From: Nocardioides immobilis
GTDB taxonomy: Bacteria; Actinomycetota; Actinomycetes; Propionibacteriales; Nocardioidaceae
DNA: 64,000 nt
Direction of reading: 5' to 3'
Assembly (NCBI RefSeq): GCF_003515065.1
Contig: NZ_QXGH01000011.1
Span: 62,001-126,000 of the forward strand
In this document: positions 10,256 through 19,194 of the stretch, in pieces
Layout of the letters: the number at the start of each line of letters is the position of its first letter
Position numbering within the stretch: position 1 is the first letter of the stretch
Made by a program: the position numbers and the translations under genes
Notes under the pieces: generated by a model
Database searches by the model: none
What the model was told of the DNA's origin: nothing
Seen by the model: only the letters and a program-made list of their open reading frames with translations

Positions 10256-10305
10256 CTGCAGTGATCGACGGCGCCGCGATCTGCAGTCGTCGACGGCGCC
10301 GCGAT
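10256..10305. repeat. Two tandem 25-bp repeats upstream of sqdB-like gene
   Basis: Units 10256-10280 and 10281-10305 match at 23 of 25 positions. Each begins CTGCAGT and ends CGACGGCGCCGCGAT, which contains the palindrome GGCGCC. A third partial copy (ATCGACGGC) follows at about 10312-10320. Head-to-tail spacing of 25 bp just before a possible -10 box suggests operator sites, but no regulator is identifiable. Confidence 0.7.
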
Positions 10306-10542
10306 GCTAGCATCGACGGCCTGATCCGCTCCGGGACGAGCGACGTCCACCCCACTCTCGGTGCCCCACAACGAGTTCTACGACCGCGGCTACACCAGCA
10401 TCGGGTCGCGACGTGCACGCGCGCGATCAACTCAGGTGAGGACGAGAAGGCGAAGCCTGGGGCACAGAATGGTCGCGCTCCGGGACAGCGAGAAGCTGCA
10501 ACCACCACAGCCCATCCAGTGATTGACAATGGAGGACATGCA
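10306..10542 (+). promoter_or_regulatory. Promoter/leader region of the sqdB-like gene
   Basis: This is the rest of the 302-nt gap between the divergent genes at 10240 and 10543. TAGCAT at 10308-10313 is a candidate -10 box directly after the 25-bp repeats, which would give a leader of roughly 220 nt. The leader holds one short basic open frame (GTG 10361 to TGA 10522, 53 codons) that has no ribosome site and that I do not call as a gene. GGAGG at 10531-10535 is the ribosome site for the gene. No recognisable riboswitch. Confidence 0.3.
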
Positions 10543-11742
10543 ATGCGGGTACTGATCCTTGGGGGGGACGGGTTCTGCGGCTGGCCGACGGCTCTGCATC
10601 TCTCAGCTCTGGGCCATGAGGTCGCAATCGTCGACAACCTGTCTCGTCGCAAGATCGACATCGAGCTCGAGGTCTCCTCGCTCACGCCGATCCGCCCCAT
10701 GGGAGAACGACTCCGCGCGTGGAAGGAGGTGTCCGGCAAGGACATCGCGTTCCACGACATCGACGTGGCGGTCAACTACCAGCGCCTGCTCGACCTGCTC
10801 GAGGACTGGCGGCCCGAGGCAGTCGTGCACTTCGCCGAGCAGCGGGCAGCGCCGTACTCGATGAAGTCCAGCCGTCACAAGCGCTACACGGTGAGCAACA
10901 ACCTCAACGCGACCAACAACCTGCTGGCCGCCGTCGTGGAGTCGGGTCTCGACATCCACGTCGTGCACCTCGGCACCATGGGCGTCTACGGCTATGGCAC
11001 CGCCGGCATGGAGATCCCCGAGGGCTACCTCAAGGTCCAGGTCGACGCCGGCGAGAACGGCCTGGTGGAGCAAGAGATCCTGTACCCCGCCAACCCGGGC
11101 TCGATCTACCACATGACGAAGACCCAGGACCAGCTCCTCTTCGCCTACTACGCGAAGAACGACAAGGTCCGGGCGACCGACCTGCACCAGGGCATCGTGT
11201 GGGGCACCCAGACGAAGGAGACCCGTCTCGACGAGCGGCTCATCAACCGCTTCGACTACGACGGCGACTACGGCACCGTCCTCAACCGGTTCCTCATGCA
11301 GGCGGCCATCGGCTACCCGCTGACGGTCCACGGCACCGGTGGCCAGACCCGCGCATTCATCCACATCCAGGACTCCGTCAAGTGCATCCAGCTGGCGATC
11401 GAGAACCCGCCGGCCAAGGGTGACCGGGTGTCGGTCTTCAACCAGATGACCGAGACTCACCGGGTCCGCGACCTGGCGAAGATGATCTCCGACCGCACCG
11501 GCGTCGAGGTCGCCCTCATGCCGAACCCGCGCAACGAGGCCGACGAGAACGATCTGCACGTCGCGAACCAGCGCTTCCTGCACCTCGGCCTCACCCCCAT
11601 CACCCTCAGCGAGGGCCTGATGGAGGAGGTCACCGAGATCACCAAGAAGTACGCCGACCGCTGCGACCAGGAGAAGATCCCCTGCGTCTCGGTGTGGAGC
11701 GCCGACTCAGCCGCGGCGAAGGCCGGCGTCCCCGTCAGCTGA
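10543..11742 (+). CDS. sqdB: UDP-sulfoquinovose synthase-like SDR (SQD1/SqdB family)
   Basis: A 399-residue extended SDR. It tracks the plant/cyanobacterial SQD1 family closely: NAD-binding GGDGFCGWPTALHLS at residues 7-21, VDNLSRRK, SLTPI, VVHFAEQRAAPYSMK, LGTMGVYG (the catalytic Thr position), YHMTKTQD (the Tyr-x3-Lys catalytic pair), RATDLHQGIVWG, LNRFLMQAAIGYPLTVHG, GGQTRAF and PNPRNEADEND. SQD1 converts UDP-glucose and sulfite to UDP-sulfoquinovose. ATG 10543 has GGAGG 7 nt upstream; longer frames lack one. No SqdX/SQD2-type sulfolipid synthase is nearby, so the product may feed a glycan. It is transcribed alone and converges on rnhA. Family assignment is firm; the sulfonated product is inferred. 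Confidence 0.85.
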   Translation: MRVLILGGDGFCGWPTALHLSALGHEVAIVDNLSRRKIDIELEVSSLTPIRPMGERLRAWKEVSGKDIAFHDIDVAVNYQRLLDLLEDWRPEAVVHFAEQRAAPYSMKSSRHKRYTVSNNLNATNNLLAAVVESGLDIHVVHLGTMGVYGYGTAGMEIPEGYLKVQVDAGENGLVEQEILYPANPGSIYHMTKTQDQLLFAYYAKNDKVRATDLHQGIVWGTQTKETRLDERLINRFDYDGDYGTVLNRFLMQAAIGYPLTVHGTGGQTRAFIHIQDSVKCIQLAIENPPAKGDRVSVFNQMTETHRVRDLAKMISDRTGVEVALMPNPRNEADENDLHVANQRFLHLGLTPITLSEGLMEEVTEITKKYADRCDQEKIPCVSVWSADSAAAKAGVPVS

Positions 11743-11764
11743 CCGAGGTCCCAGGCCGGCCATC

Positions 11765-12367
11765 TCACCCGCCGCACGCGGCGTGGACCCAGCCCAGCTC
11801 GTTCTTCGTGACGTTCGCGCCCACCGAGTAGGAGTCGCCGCAGGCCTTGCACCGGGCGGTCCACTTCGCCGTCACCACGAACCGCCGCCCAGCTGCGGAC
11901 GTGGCTGCCTTGACCGTCGCGGCGAGATCCAGCGGTGCGCTCAGGACGTCACCGAGCATCCCCGCATTCGCCAGCCGGTCCGCCACCTCGTTGAGGTCGA
12001 CTCCGGAGTGGCCCTTCACCCACCGGAACTGCACGCTCGGCGTCATCAGCTCGACCAGCGGCTCCCAGAGGTCCCGGTTGGCGACGGGCTCCTTCTTGGC
12101 GTTCTTCCAGCCGTTGGCCTGCCACTTGCGCCACCACTCCTTCTCGAAGCAGTCCACGACGTACTTCGAGTCCGACCACACGGTCAGCGGCCGCGGAAGT
12201 GCGCGGACCGCCTCCAGCGCGGCGCGGATCTCCATCCGCTGGTTGGTGGTGGACGGGTCTCCGCCGAGGCCGAAGGTGTTCTCGTCCACCACCCAGCCCC
12301 ACCCGCCCCGGCCGCCCGGGTTGCGCTCGCAAGCGCCGTCCGTGTACGCCTCCGTCATCGCAGTCAT
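11765..12367 (-). CDS. rnhA: Ribonuclease HI with C-terminal Cys/His extension
   Basis: A 200-residue protein. RNase HI degrades the RNA strand of RNA-DNA hybrids. The four catalytic acidic positions are visible: YTDGACERNPG, TNQRMEIRAALEAV, VWSDSKYVVDC, and GHSGVDLNEVADRLA. After about residue 145 it carries an extra 55 residues ending in CKACGDSYSVG...WVHAACGG, a Cys-x2-Cys...His-x3-Cys pattern that looks like a small zinc ribbon and is not part of the classical enzyme. Starts ATG 12367 or 12358: GAGGAG is only 2 nt before the first but 11 nt before the second. It starts 6 nt after the galE stop and is probably cotranscribed with it. It has no obvious link to glycan synthesis. Confidence 0.9.
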   Translation of the reverse strand: MTAMTEAYTDGACERNPGGRGGWGWVVDENTFGLGGDPSTTNQRMEIRAALEAVRALPRPLTVWSDSKYVVDCFEKEWWRKWQANGWKNAKKEPVANRDLWEPLVELMTPSVQFRWVKGHSGVDLNEVADRLANAGMLGDVLSAPLDLAATVKAATSAAGRRFVVTAKWTARCKACGDSYSVGANVTKNELGWVHAACGG

Positions 12368-12373
12368 GTCTCC

Positions 12374-13378
12374 TCACTCGTAGCCAAGGATCTCCTTGCG
12401 CTTCTCCCCCCACGCGAGCGCGGAGGCGATCGCGTCGTCGAGCGTGGACGACGCCCGCCACCCGAGCAGCCGGGCTGACCGGTCGACGTTGGCGAAGGCA
12501 CCCACCGCGTCGCCCGGCCGTGGCGGCGCCTCGGCCACCGGCACCGACGACCCGAAGACCTTCTCGAACGACGCGACCAACTCGCGCACGGTCACGCCGG
12601 AGCCGGTGCCGACATTGATGATCGTGCTCGCCGCACCGACGGCGGCCAGGACCTCGTCGAACTTCTCGACGGCGCGCACGTGGGCCTGCGCTAGGTCCCA
12701 GACGTGCACGTAGTCGCGGATGCCGGTGCCGTCACGAGTCGGGTGGTCGACGCCGGTGATGGTGAACGAGTCCTTCAGCCCGCGCGCGGCCGCGACGAGC
12801 TGGCCGAGCACGTGCGACGGCTCCCTGACGTAGATGCCGGACTCGAGGTCCGGGTCGGAGCCGATCGGGTTGAAGTAGCGCAGGATGATCGCCCGCAGGC
12901 TGGTCGCGGCCGCGATGTCCTCGAGCGCCATCTCCGTCATCCACTTGGTGCGGGCGTACGGCGATCCCGGGTCGAGCGGGTCGGACTCGACGACCTCGAA
13001 CTCGTCCTTGAGGGCGTAGAGCGACGCCGAGGAGGAGAATAGCACCCGCGGCTTGCCGAGCCTCTCCAACTCGTCGAAGAGGTCGAGCGACTTGGAGACG
13101 TTGTCGCGGTAGTACTCGTAGGGCTGATCCACCGACTCCGGCACGATGACCCGGGCCGCCATGTGGATGGTGGCCTCGATGTCCGGGTGCTCCTCCACGA
13201 CCCGGCGCACCAGGGCGCGGTCGGCGATGTCGCCCTGATAGAAGATCCGGTCCTTCACGAACACCAGGGGGCCTGTGAGCAGGGAGTCCAGGATGACTGG
13301 CGTGTGACCGGCCTCCTCGAGCGCCTTCGCCGTGGTCGAACCGACGTAGCCGGCGCCGCCGGTGACCAGTACCTTCAT
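12374..13378 (-). CDS. galE: UDP-glucose 4-epimerase
   Basis: A 334-residue extended SDR that interconverts UDP-glucose and UDP-galactose. It has NAD-binding [14 protein letters not shown] at the N-terminus, FSSSASLYA for the catalytic Ser, SPYARTKWMTE for the Tyr-x3-Lys pair, and ILRYFNPIGSDP, typical of GalE. The 335-codon length is normal. ATG 13378 is preferred over the long upstream frame because it begins exactly at the Rossmann strand and a TAACCT box lies 7 nt upstream, fitting a leaderless start. It supplies UDP-Gal for the island's transferases. Specificity for Gal rather than another hexose is inferred. Confidence 0.92.
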   Translation of the reverse strand: MKVLVTGGAGYVGSTTAKALEEAGHTPVILDSLLTGPLVFVKDRIFYQGDIADRALVRRVVEEHPDIEATIHMAARVIVPESVDQPYEYYRDNVSKSLDLFDELERLGKPRVLFSSSASLYALKDEFEVVESDPLDPGSPYARTKWMTEMALEDIAAATSLRAIILRYFNPIGSDPDLESGIYVREPSHVLGQLVAAARGLKDSFTITGVDHPTRDGTGIRDYVHVWDLAQAHVRAVEKFDEVLAAVGAASTIINVGTGSGVTVRELVASFEKVFGSSVPVAEAPPRPGDAVGAFANVDRSARLLGWRASSTLDDAIASALAWGEKRKEILGYE

Positions 13379-13385
13379 GCCGGTC

Positions 13386-13391
13386 AGGTTA
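13386..13391 (-). promoter_or_regulatory. -10 box TAACCT, probable leaderless galE start
   Basis: TAACCT on the minus strand is separated by 7 nt from ATG 13378, and no Shine-Dalgarno intervenes. Confidence 0.45.
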
Positions 13392-13438
13392 GGCGCTGTC
13401 CGGGCCGCGAGCGCTCCTGCAGGTTGGGCCCGCGACCG

Positions 13439-13444
13439 TAGGCT
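13439..13444 (+). promoter_or_regulatory. -10 box TAGGCT, probable leaderless methyltransferase start
   Basis: TAGGCT is 6 nt before GTG 13451, back-to-back with the galE promoter; no Shine-Dalgarno is present. Confidence 0.45.
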
Positions 13445-13450
13445 CGGTGC

Positions 13451-14032
13451 GTGACCGCCCCCGAGCTCACCATGCCACCCGCGGAGGCCACCTGGATCCG
13501 CGACGCCTACCACGCCGCCGAGACCATCCTCGAGTACGGTTCGGGCGGGTCGACCTGCTTGGCGGCCGACATGCCCGGCAAGACGATCTTCGCGGTCGAG
13601 AGCGACCCGGAGTGGGCCGAGTCCCTGGCCGCGTATTTCGCCGCCCACCCGCCGACGTCCCCCGTCCACCTGCACCACGTCGACATCGGACCAACCGGCC
13701 CGTGGGGATACCCCCGCGACGACAGCCAGTGGTCCCGCTTCCACCACTACCCGCTCTCGGTCTGGGATCGGGCTGACTTCCAGCACCCTGACGTCGTCCT
13801 CGTTGACGGTCGCTTCCGGGTCGCCTGCCTGCTCACCGTGCTGTTCCGCGCGTCTCGACCGACCGCGGTGTACTTCGACGACTACGGCGACCGTCCGTCG
13901 TACCACGTCGTGGAGCGCCTGGTCACGCCACAGGAGACACGCGGACGCATGGCCCGCTTCGACCTGGAACCGACGGCGGTACCTGCCGCCGAGCTCTCGT
14001 GGCTCATGGACGCGTTCACCCGGACCCAGTAG
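13451..14032 (+). CDS. Class I SAM-dependent methyltransferase-like protein
   Basis: A 193-residue protein. Motif I is ILEYGSGGSTCLAAD (residues 26-40), followed by IFAVESDPEWAESL with the acidic residue that would bind the SAM ribose, and DVVLVDGRFRVACLL as motif II/III. VYFDDYGDRPSY follows. This resembles small methyltransferases found beside sugar genes. The acceptor is unknown. The start is GTG 13451 with a -10 box 6 nt upstream. It is divergent from galE and converges on rmlA with a 13-nt gap. Confidence 0.75.
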   Translation: MTAPELTMPPAEATWIRDAYHAAETILEYGSGGSTCLAADMPGKTIFAVESDPEWAESLAAYFAAHPPTSPVHLHHVDIGPTGPWGYPRDDSQWSRFHHYPLSVWDRADFQHPDVVLVDGRFRVACLLTVLFRASRPTAVYFDDYGDRPSYHVVERLVTPQETRGRMARFDLEPTAVPAAELSWLMDAFTRTQ

Positions 14033-14045
14033 GCGCCGGACAAAC

Positions 14046-14912
14046 TCACCCGTGGTTCAGCAGGTCCAGCAGGTAGGCCCCGTATCCGCTCTTGAGCAGC
14101 GACCTCGCCCGGTCGGCCAGTTGGTCGTCGTCGATGAAGCCCATCCGCCAGGCCACTTCCTCGGGCGCGCCGATCTTGGTGCCCTGCCGGTGCTCGATCG
14201 TCCGGACGAAATTGCTCGCGTCGTTCATGTCGTCGAAGGTCCCCGTGTCGAGCCAGGCACACCCGCGCGGAAGCACCTCCACCTGGAGCCGGCGCTCCTC
14301 CATGTACAGGCGATTGAGGTCGGTGATCTCGAGCTCGCCCCGGGCCGACGGCCGGAGCGACTTCGCTCGGGCAACCACGTCGTTGTCGTAGAAGTAGAGA
14401 CCCGGGACAGCGTAGTTGCTCCTCGGCTCGGCCGGCTTCTCCTCGAGCGAGATCGCACGACCCTCGTGGTCGAACTCCACCACGCCGTACGACGTGGGGT
14501 CGGCCACCCGGTAGCCGAACACAGCTGCACCGTCCACGTCCTCGAACCGGGTCAGCGTCTCGCCGAGGCCGGCTCCGTAGAAGATGTTGTCGCCCAAGAT
14601 CAGGGCGGCGCTCGTGGACCCGATGTGGTCCTCGCCGATGATGAAGGCCTGAGCGAGGCCGTCGGGACTTGGCTGCACCGCGTAGGTGATCGAGATGCCC
14701 AACGCCGACCCGTCACCGAGCAGGCGGGCGAAGGGCTCCGCCTCGTGAGGGGTGGTGATGACCAGGAACTCCCGGACACCGGCCAGCATCAGCGTCGAGA
14801 GCGGGTAGTAGATCATCGGCTTGTCGTAGACGGGGACGAGCTGCTTGCTGATGCCGAGGGTGATGGGATGCAGCCGAGAGCCGGTCCCCCCTGCCAGAAT
14901 GATCCCGCGCAT
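14046..14912 (-). CDS. rmlA: Glucose-1-phosphate thymidylyltransferase RmlA
   Basis: A 288-residue first enzyme of dTDP-L-rhamnose synthesis, joining dTTP and glucose-1-phosphate. It has the nucleotide-binding signature [20 protein letters not shown] at residues 8-27, [56 protein letters not shown] and [10 protein letters not shown], all typical. The longer frame reaching 15908 is rejected, since it only reads antisense to rmlB. ATG 14912 is 8 nt after a TAAGGT box. It is divergent from rmlB across a 33-nt shared promoter. Confidence 0.96.
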   Translation of the reverse strand: MRGIILAGGTGSRLHPITLGISKQLVPVYDKPMIYYPLSTLMLAGVREFLVITTPHEAEPFARLLGDGSALGISITYAVQPSPDGLAQAFIIGEDHIGSTSAALILGDNIFYGAGLGETLTRFEDVDGAAVFGYRVADPTSYGVVEFDHEGRAISLEEKPAEPRSNYAVPGLYFYDNDVVARAKSLRPSARGELEITDLNRLYMEERRLQVEVLPRGCAWLDTGTFDDMNDASNFVRTIEHRQGTKIGAPEEVAWRMGFIDDDQLADRARSLLKSGYGAYLLDLLNHG

Positions 14913-14920
14913 GAGAACGC

Positions 14921-15943
<1,023 letters not shown>

Positions 15944-15944
<1 letters not shown>

Positions 15945-17329
15945 TGTCGGGAACCCTCGGGTTGGAACCGACCCCGATCCCCGGCCTGTTGGTCGTGCGG
16001 CTGCCGGTCCACGCCGACGACCGGGGCTGGTTCAAGGAGAACTGGCAACGGGAGAAGATGCTGCAGCTGGGCCTGCCGGACTTCGGGCCCGTGCAGAACA
16101 ACATCGCATTCAACTCCCGGCGAGGGGTCACGCGTGGCATCCACGCCGAGCCGTGGGACAAGTTCGTCTCGGTGGCCACGGGCTCGGTCTTTGCCGCGTG
16201 GGTCGACCTGCGCCCCGGTGACTCGTTCGGCACCAGCTTCCACATCGAGATCGACCCCGGCATCGCAGTCTTCGTACCGCGAGGGGTGGGGAACTCCTAC
16301 CAGGCTCTGCAGGACGACACCGCCTACACCTACCTGGTCAACGAGCACTGGCGAGCTGGCGCCAGCTACCCGGCCGTCAATCTCGGTGACGCCCTACTCG
16401 CGATCCCCTGGCCGATCCCGCTCGATGAGGCCGAGGTGTCCGACAAGGACCGCGGCAACCCCGGCCTGGGTGAGGTGGTCCCGATGGAGGCCCGGCGGAT
16501 CATCGTGCTGGGCGCGAACGGTCAGCTCGGCCGCGCGCTGATGGAGGAGTTCCCCGATGCGCACGGGGTCACCCGCGGCGAGCTCGACCTGGGCGATGCT
16601 GACGCGGTGGCCGCCTGGCCGTGGCGGGACTACTCCGTGATCCTCAACGCAGCCGCCTACACGGCGGTGGACGTCGCCGAGACGGCTGAGGGTCGGATCC
16701 AGGCCTGGCAGGTCAACGGGCAGGGACCAGCGCGCCTCGCGCGCGCGGCCACGGAGCACGGCGCCACGCTCGTGCACTACTCCTCCGACTATGTCTTCGA
16801 TGGCAGCGCCGACGAGTTCTCGGAGGACCACCCGATGGCTCCGCTCGGCGTCTACGGGCAGACGAAGGCGGCGGGCGACCTCGCGGTGTCGGGCACGCCT
16901 CATCACTACCTCATCCGCACCTCGTGGGTGGTGGGCGACGGTCCCAACTTCGTGCGCACCATGCGCTCCCTCGCCGAGCGTGGGGTATCGCCGACGGTGG
17001 TCGACGACCAGGTCGGCCGGCTCACCTTCACCACCGAGCTCGCGAGGGCCACCCGCCACCTGCTCGACAAGGGCGCCCCCTCCGGGACCTACAACGTGAC
17101 CAACGGTGGCGAGCCGACCAGCTGGGCCGACCTGGCCCGGGCCGTCTTCCGGCTGTCGGGCCGGGACGAGGACGACGTGACCCCGGTGACGACGGACGAG
17201 TATGCCGCCGGTCGCGCCCTCGCACCCCGACCGCGTTCCAGCGTGCTGAGTCTCGAGCGACTGCGCGGGACAGGTTTCGAGTCCGAGGAGGCGCTCACGG
17301 CGCTGGCCCACTACCTGCAGGCTCCGTGA
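15944..17329 (+). CDS. Fused dTDP-4-dehydrorhamnose 3,5-epimerase / reductase (RmlC-RmlD)
   Basis: A 461-residue two-domain protein that completes dTDP-L-rhamnose. Residues 1-180 are the RmlC cupin: [30 protein letters not shown] with the catalytic His, [10 protein letters not shown] and [14 protein letters not shown]. Residues about 182-461 are Rml[55 protein letters not shown] and [16 protein letters not shown]. In most bacteria these are separate genes; the fusion should channel the unstable keto-sugar. Start ATG 15944 overlaps the rmlB stop, and its stop overlaps the GTG of the next transferase (GTGA at 17326-17329). No frameshift or missing key residue is seen. Confidence 0.93.
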
Positions 17330-19194
17330 CGCCGCCCAACGACCGGCCCGGCCCCGACCAGGCACTTCGAAGGCTCGTCGGCCAGGGCGGTGCCGAGGTT
17401 CTCGTGCTGCACGACGCCTCGACCGCAGGGGTCGCCACCGCACTGGCTGGGGAGGGCGTGATCGCGGCCGAGGTCGCGACCGAGGTCCCCGCCCCCACCC
17501 GCCGATGGTCGACGGTGCTGCTCACCGTCGCAGACGTCGCGTCCCTCCGGAGGGCCGTCCCCTTGCTGCCCGGCCTGGGCCGGACGCGCACGGTCGCCTG
17601 CTGGCTGGCAGAGGCCGAGGGCCCGCTCCTCGCAGCGGTCCGGGCCGAGTGGCCCCCGCTGGCGTCGACGTCCGCCCGAGCGCTGCCCACGGGCTCGGCC
17701 CTGACCTCGTTCCGATTCTCCCGCCCCGTGGCGGCGAAGGCGGTCCTCGACGAGCTGGCGCGAGCCGGCGGCACCCGGCGACGGGGCAACCCGTCCGGGC
17801 TGGTGATGGCCACCGCCGCCGCGACTCCCCGCGCCTTCGCCCCGGCCGACACCGCCCTGCTGGTGTCGGTCGACGCCACAGAGGTCGCCGACCCGACTCT
17901 GGCGGTGCCACCGGACGTGGTGGTGACCGACAGGCCGCTCGAGGCGCTTCCCCTCCAGCCTGTCATCGGACGTCGACCGCTGGTGGTCGCCGAGGTGGAC
18001 CTCGGTCCGCCACCTCTCGACGAAGGAGTCCTCAACCCGGCGGGTTTCCTCCGGGACACGGTAGGTGGCCCCGTCGACCTCGGCCACGACGGCACGGGGC
18101 TCACCTTGCGCGGGGCCGACCTGGCGATCGACCTGGACGCGGCGCGCGGCACCACCGCCGCCGTCGTCCGCGCGCTGCGCGCCCGGCGCGGCGTACGGGT
18201 CCGGTGGTCGCCGGTCGTGGCGCCGGAGACGGCCCGGGTGGTCGCCGGCCTGGCGATCGCAGGCGTCCCCCTGGTGGGCGACGCGGTTCCCCCGGCCGCG
18301 GCGGACCTGCTCGGGCCAGCACTCACGCAGCTGTTGTCGTTGGATGTCGACCTCGACCTCCCGCTCCCCCGCGAGGAGCACAGCGTCCGGCTGCGGCGAG
18401 CCGCGCTGGCCACGCACTCCACGCTGGCGTGGCTGCACCGCATTTCGCGGTCGGCCGGATCCGCGGCGGGGCTGCTTCCCCAGGTGAGCGTGGTCCTGGC
18501 CACGAAACGGCCGCAGCAGCTGGACTTCGCGCTGAGGCAGGTGGCACGGCAACGAGGAGTGGACGCCGAGCTGGTCCTGGTCTGCCACGGCTTCACCGTC
18601 GACGAGGGGCTGGTCCGGAGCCGGCTCCCCGGCAAGTCCGTCGTCGTGGTCGAGGTGCCGGAGTCCCTGCCCTTCGGTGACGTGCTCAACGCCGGGGTCC
18701 GCGCCGCGGGGCACGACCTGCTGGTCAAGATGGACGACGACGACTGGTACGGCCCCGACTTCCTCAGCGACCTGCTGTGGGCCCGCCACTACTCGGGCGC
18801 GGACCTGGTCGGCATGACCCCGGACTTCGTCTACCTGGAGGAGCTCGACACCACCCTCCGCCGGCACGACGACTCCGAGCGGCCGGCGAAGTTCGTCGCA
18901 GGAGGAACGATGCTCCTGGAACGCAGCTTCCTCACCGCCGTGGGCGGCTTCCGCCCGGTCACCCGGTTCGTCGACGCCCAGCTGCTCGCCGCCACCCATG
19001 CGGTGGGCGGCACCGTCTACCGCACCCACGGCCTGGGTTACACCTACCGACGGTCCCGCCAGGGTCATACCTGGGACCCCGGCCTCGACTACTTCCTTGA
19101 CCCCAGCCGGGTGACCGACCGGTGGCCCGGGTTCAGCCCCAGCCGGTTGCTGACGTACGACCCTGCCGACGCGCCGAAGGGCGGCCCCCCGTGA
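17326..19194 (+). CDS. Large glycosyltransferase with C-terminal GT2 domain
   Basis: A 622-residue protein. The N-terminal 380 residues are Ala/Val/Arg-rich alternating strands and helices with no motif I can name (VLVLHDASTAGVATALAGEG, LRARRGVRVRWSPVVAPETA). From about residue 385 a GT2 domain begins: QVSVVLATKRPQQLDFALRQ, ELVLVCHGF, the metal-binding KMDDDDWYGPDF, FVAGGTMLLERSFLTAVGGF and RFVDAQLLAATHAVGG. It is cytosolic. GTG 17326 is taken because it overlaps the previous stop (GTGA). It is fourth in the rml operon direction and probably uses dTDP-rhamnose or a related donor, which is inferred from position only. Confidence 0.85.
   Translation: MTPPNDRPGPDQALRRLVGQGGAEVLVLHDASTAGVATALAGEGVIAAEVATEVPAPTRRWSTVLLTVADVASLRRAVPLLPGLGRTRTVACWLAEAEGPLLAAVRAEWPPLASTSARALPTGSALTSFRFSRPVAAKAVLDELARAGGTRRRGNPSGLVMATAAATPRAFAPADTALLVSVDATEVADPTLAVPPDVVVTDRPLEALPLQPVIGRRPLVVAEVDLGPPPLDEGVLNPAGFLRDTVGGPVDLGHDGTGLTLRGADLAIDLDAARGTTAAVVRALRARRGVRVRWSPVVAPETARVVAGLAIAGVPLVGDAVPPAAADLLGPALTQLLSLDVDLDLPLPREEHSVRLRRAALATHSTLAWLHRISRSAGSAAGLLPQVSVVLATKRPQQLDFALRQVARQRGVDAELVLVCHGFTVDEGLVRSRLPGKSVVVVEVPESLPFGDVLNAGVRAAGHDLLVKMDDDDWYGPDFLSDLLWARHYSGADLVGMTPDFVYLEELDTTLRRHDDSERPAKFVAGGTMLLERSFLTAVGGFRPVTRFVDAQLLAATHAVGGTVYRTHGLGYTYRRSRQGHTWDPGLDYFLDPSRVTDRWPGFSPSRLLTYDPADAPKGGPP

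Noticed and set aside
10361..10522. 53-codon basic frame in the leader of the sqdB-like gene
   Set aside because: No ribosome site, Arg-rich composition typical of random high-GC frames, no recognisable similarity.
12374..13906. Longer N-terminus for galE
   Set aside because: The upstream part is antisense to the methyltransferase, and the Rossmann strand begins exactly at ATG 13378.
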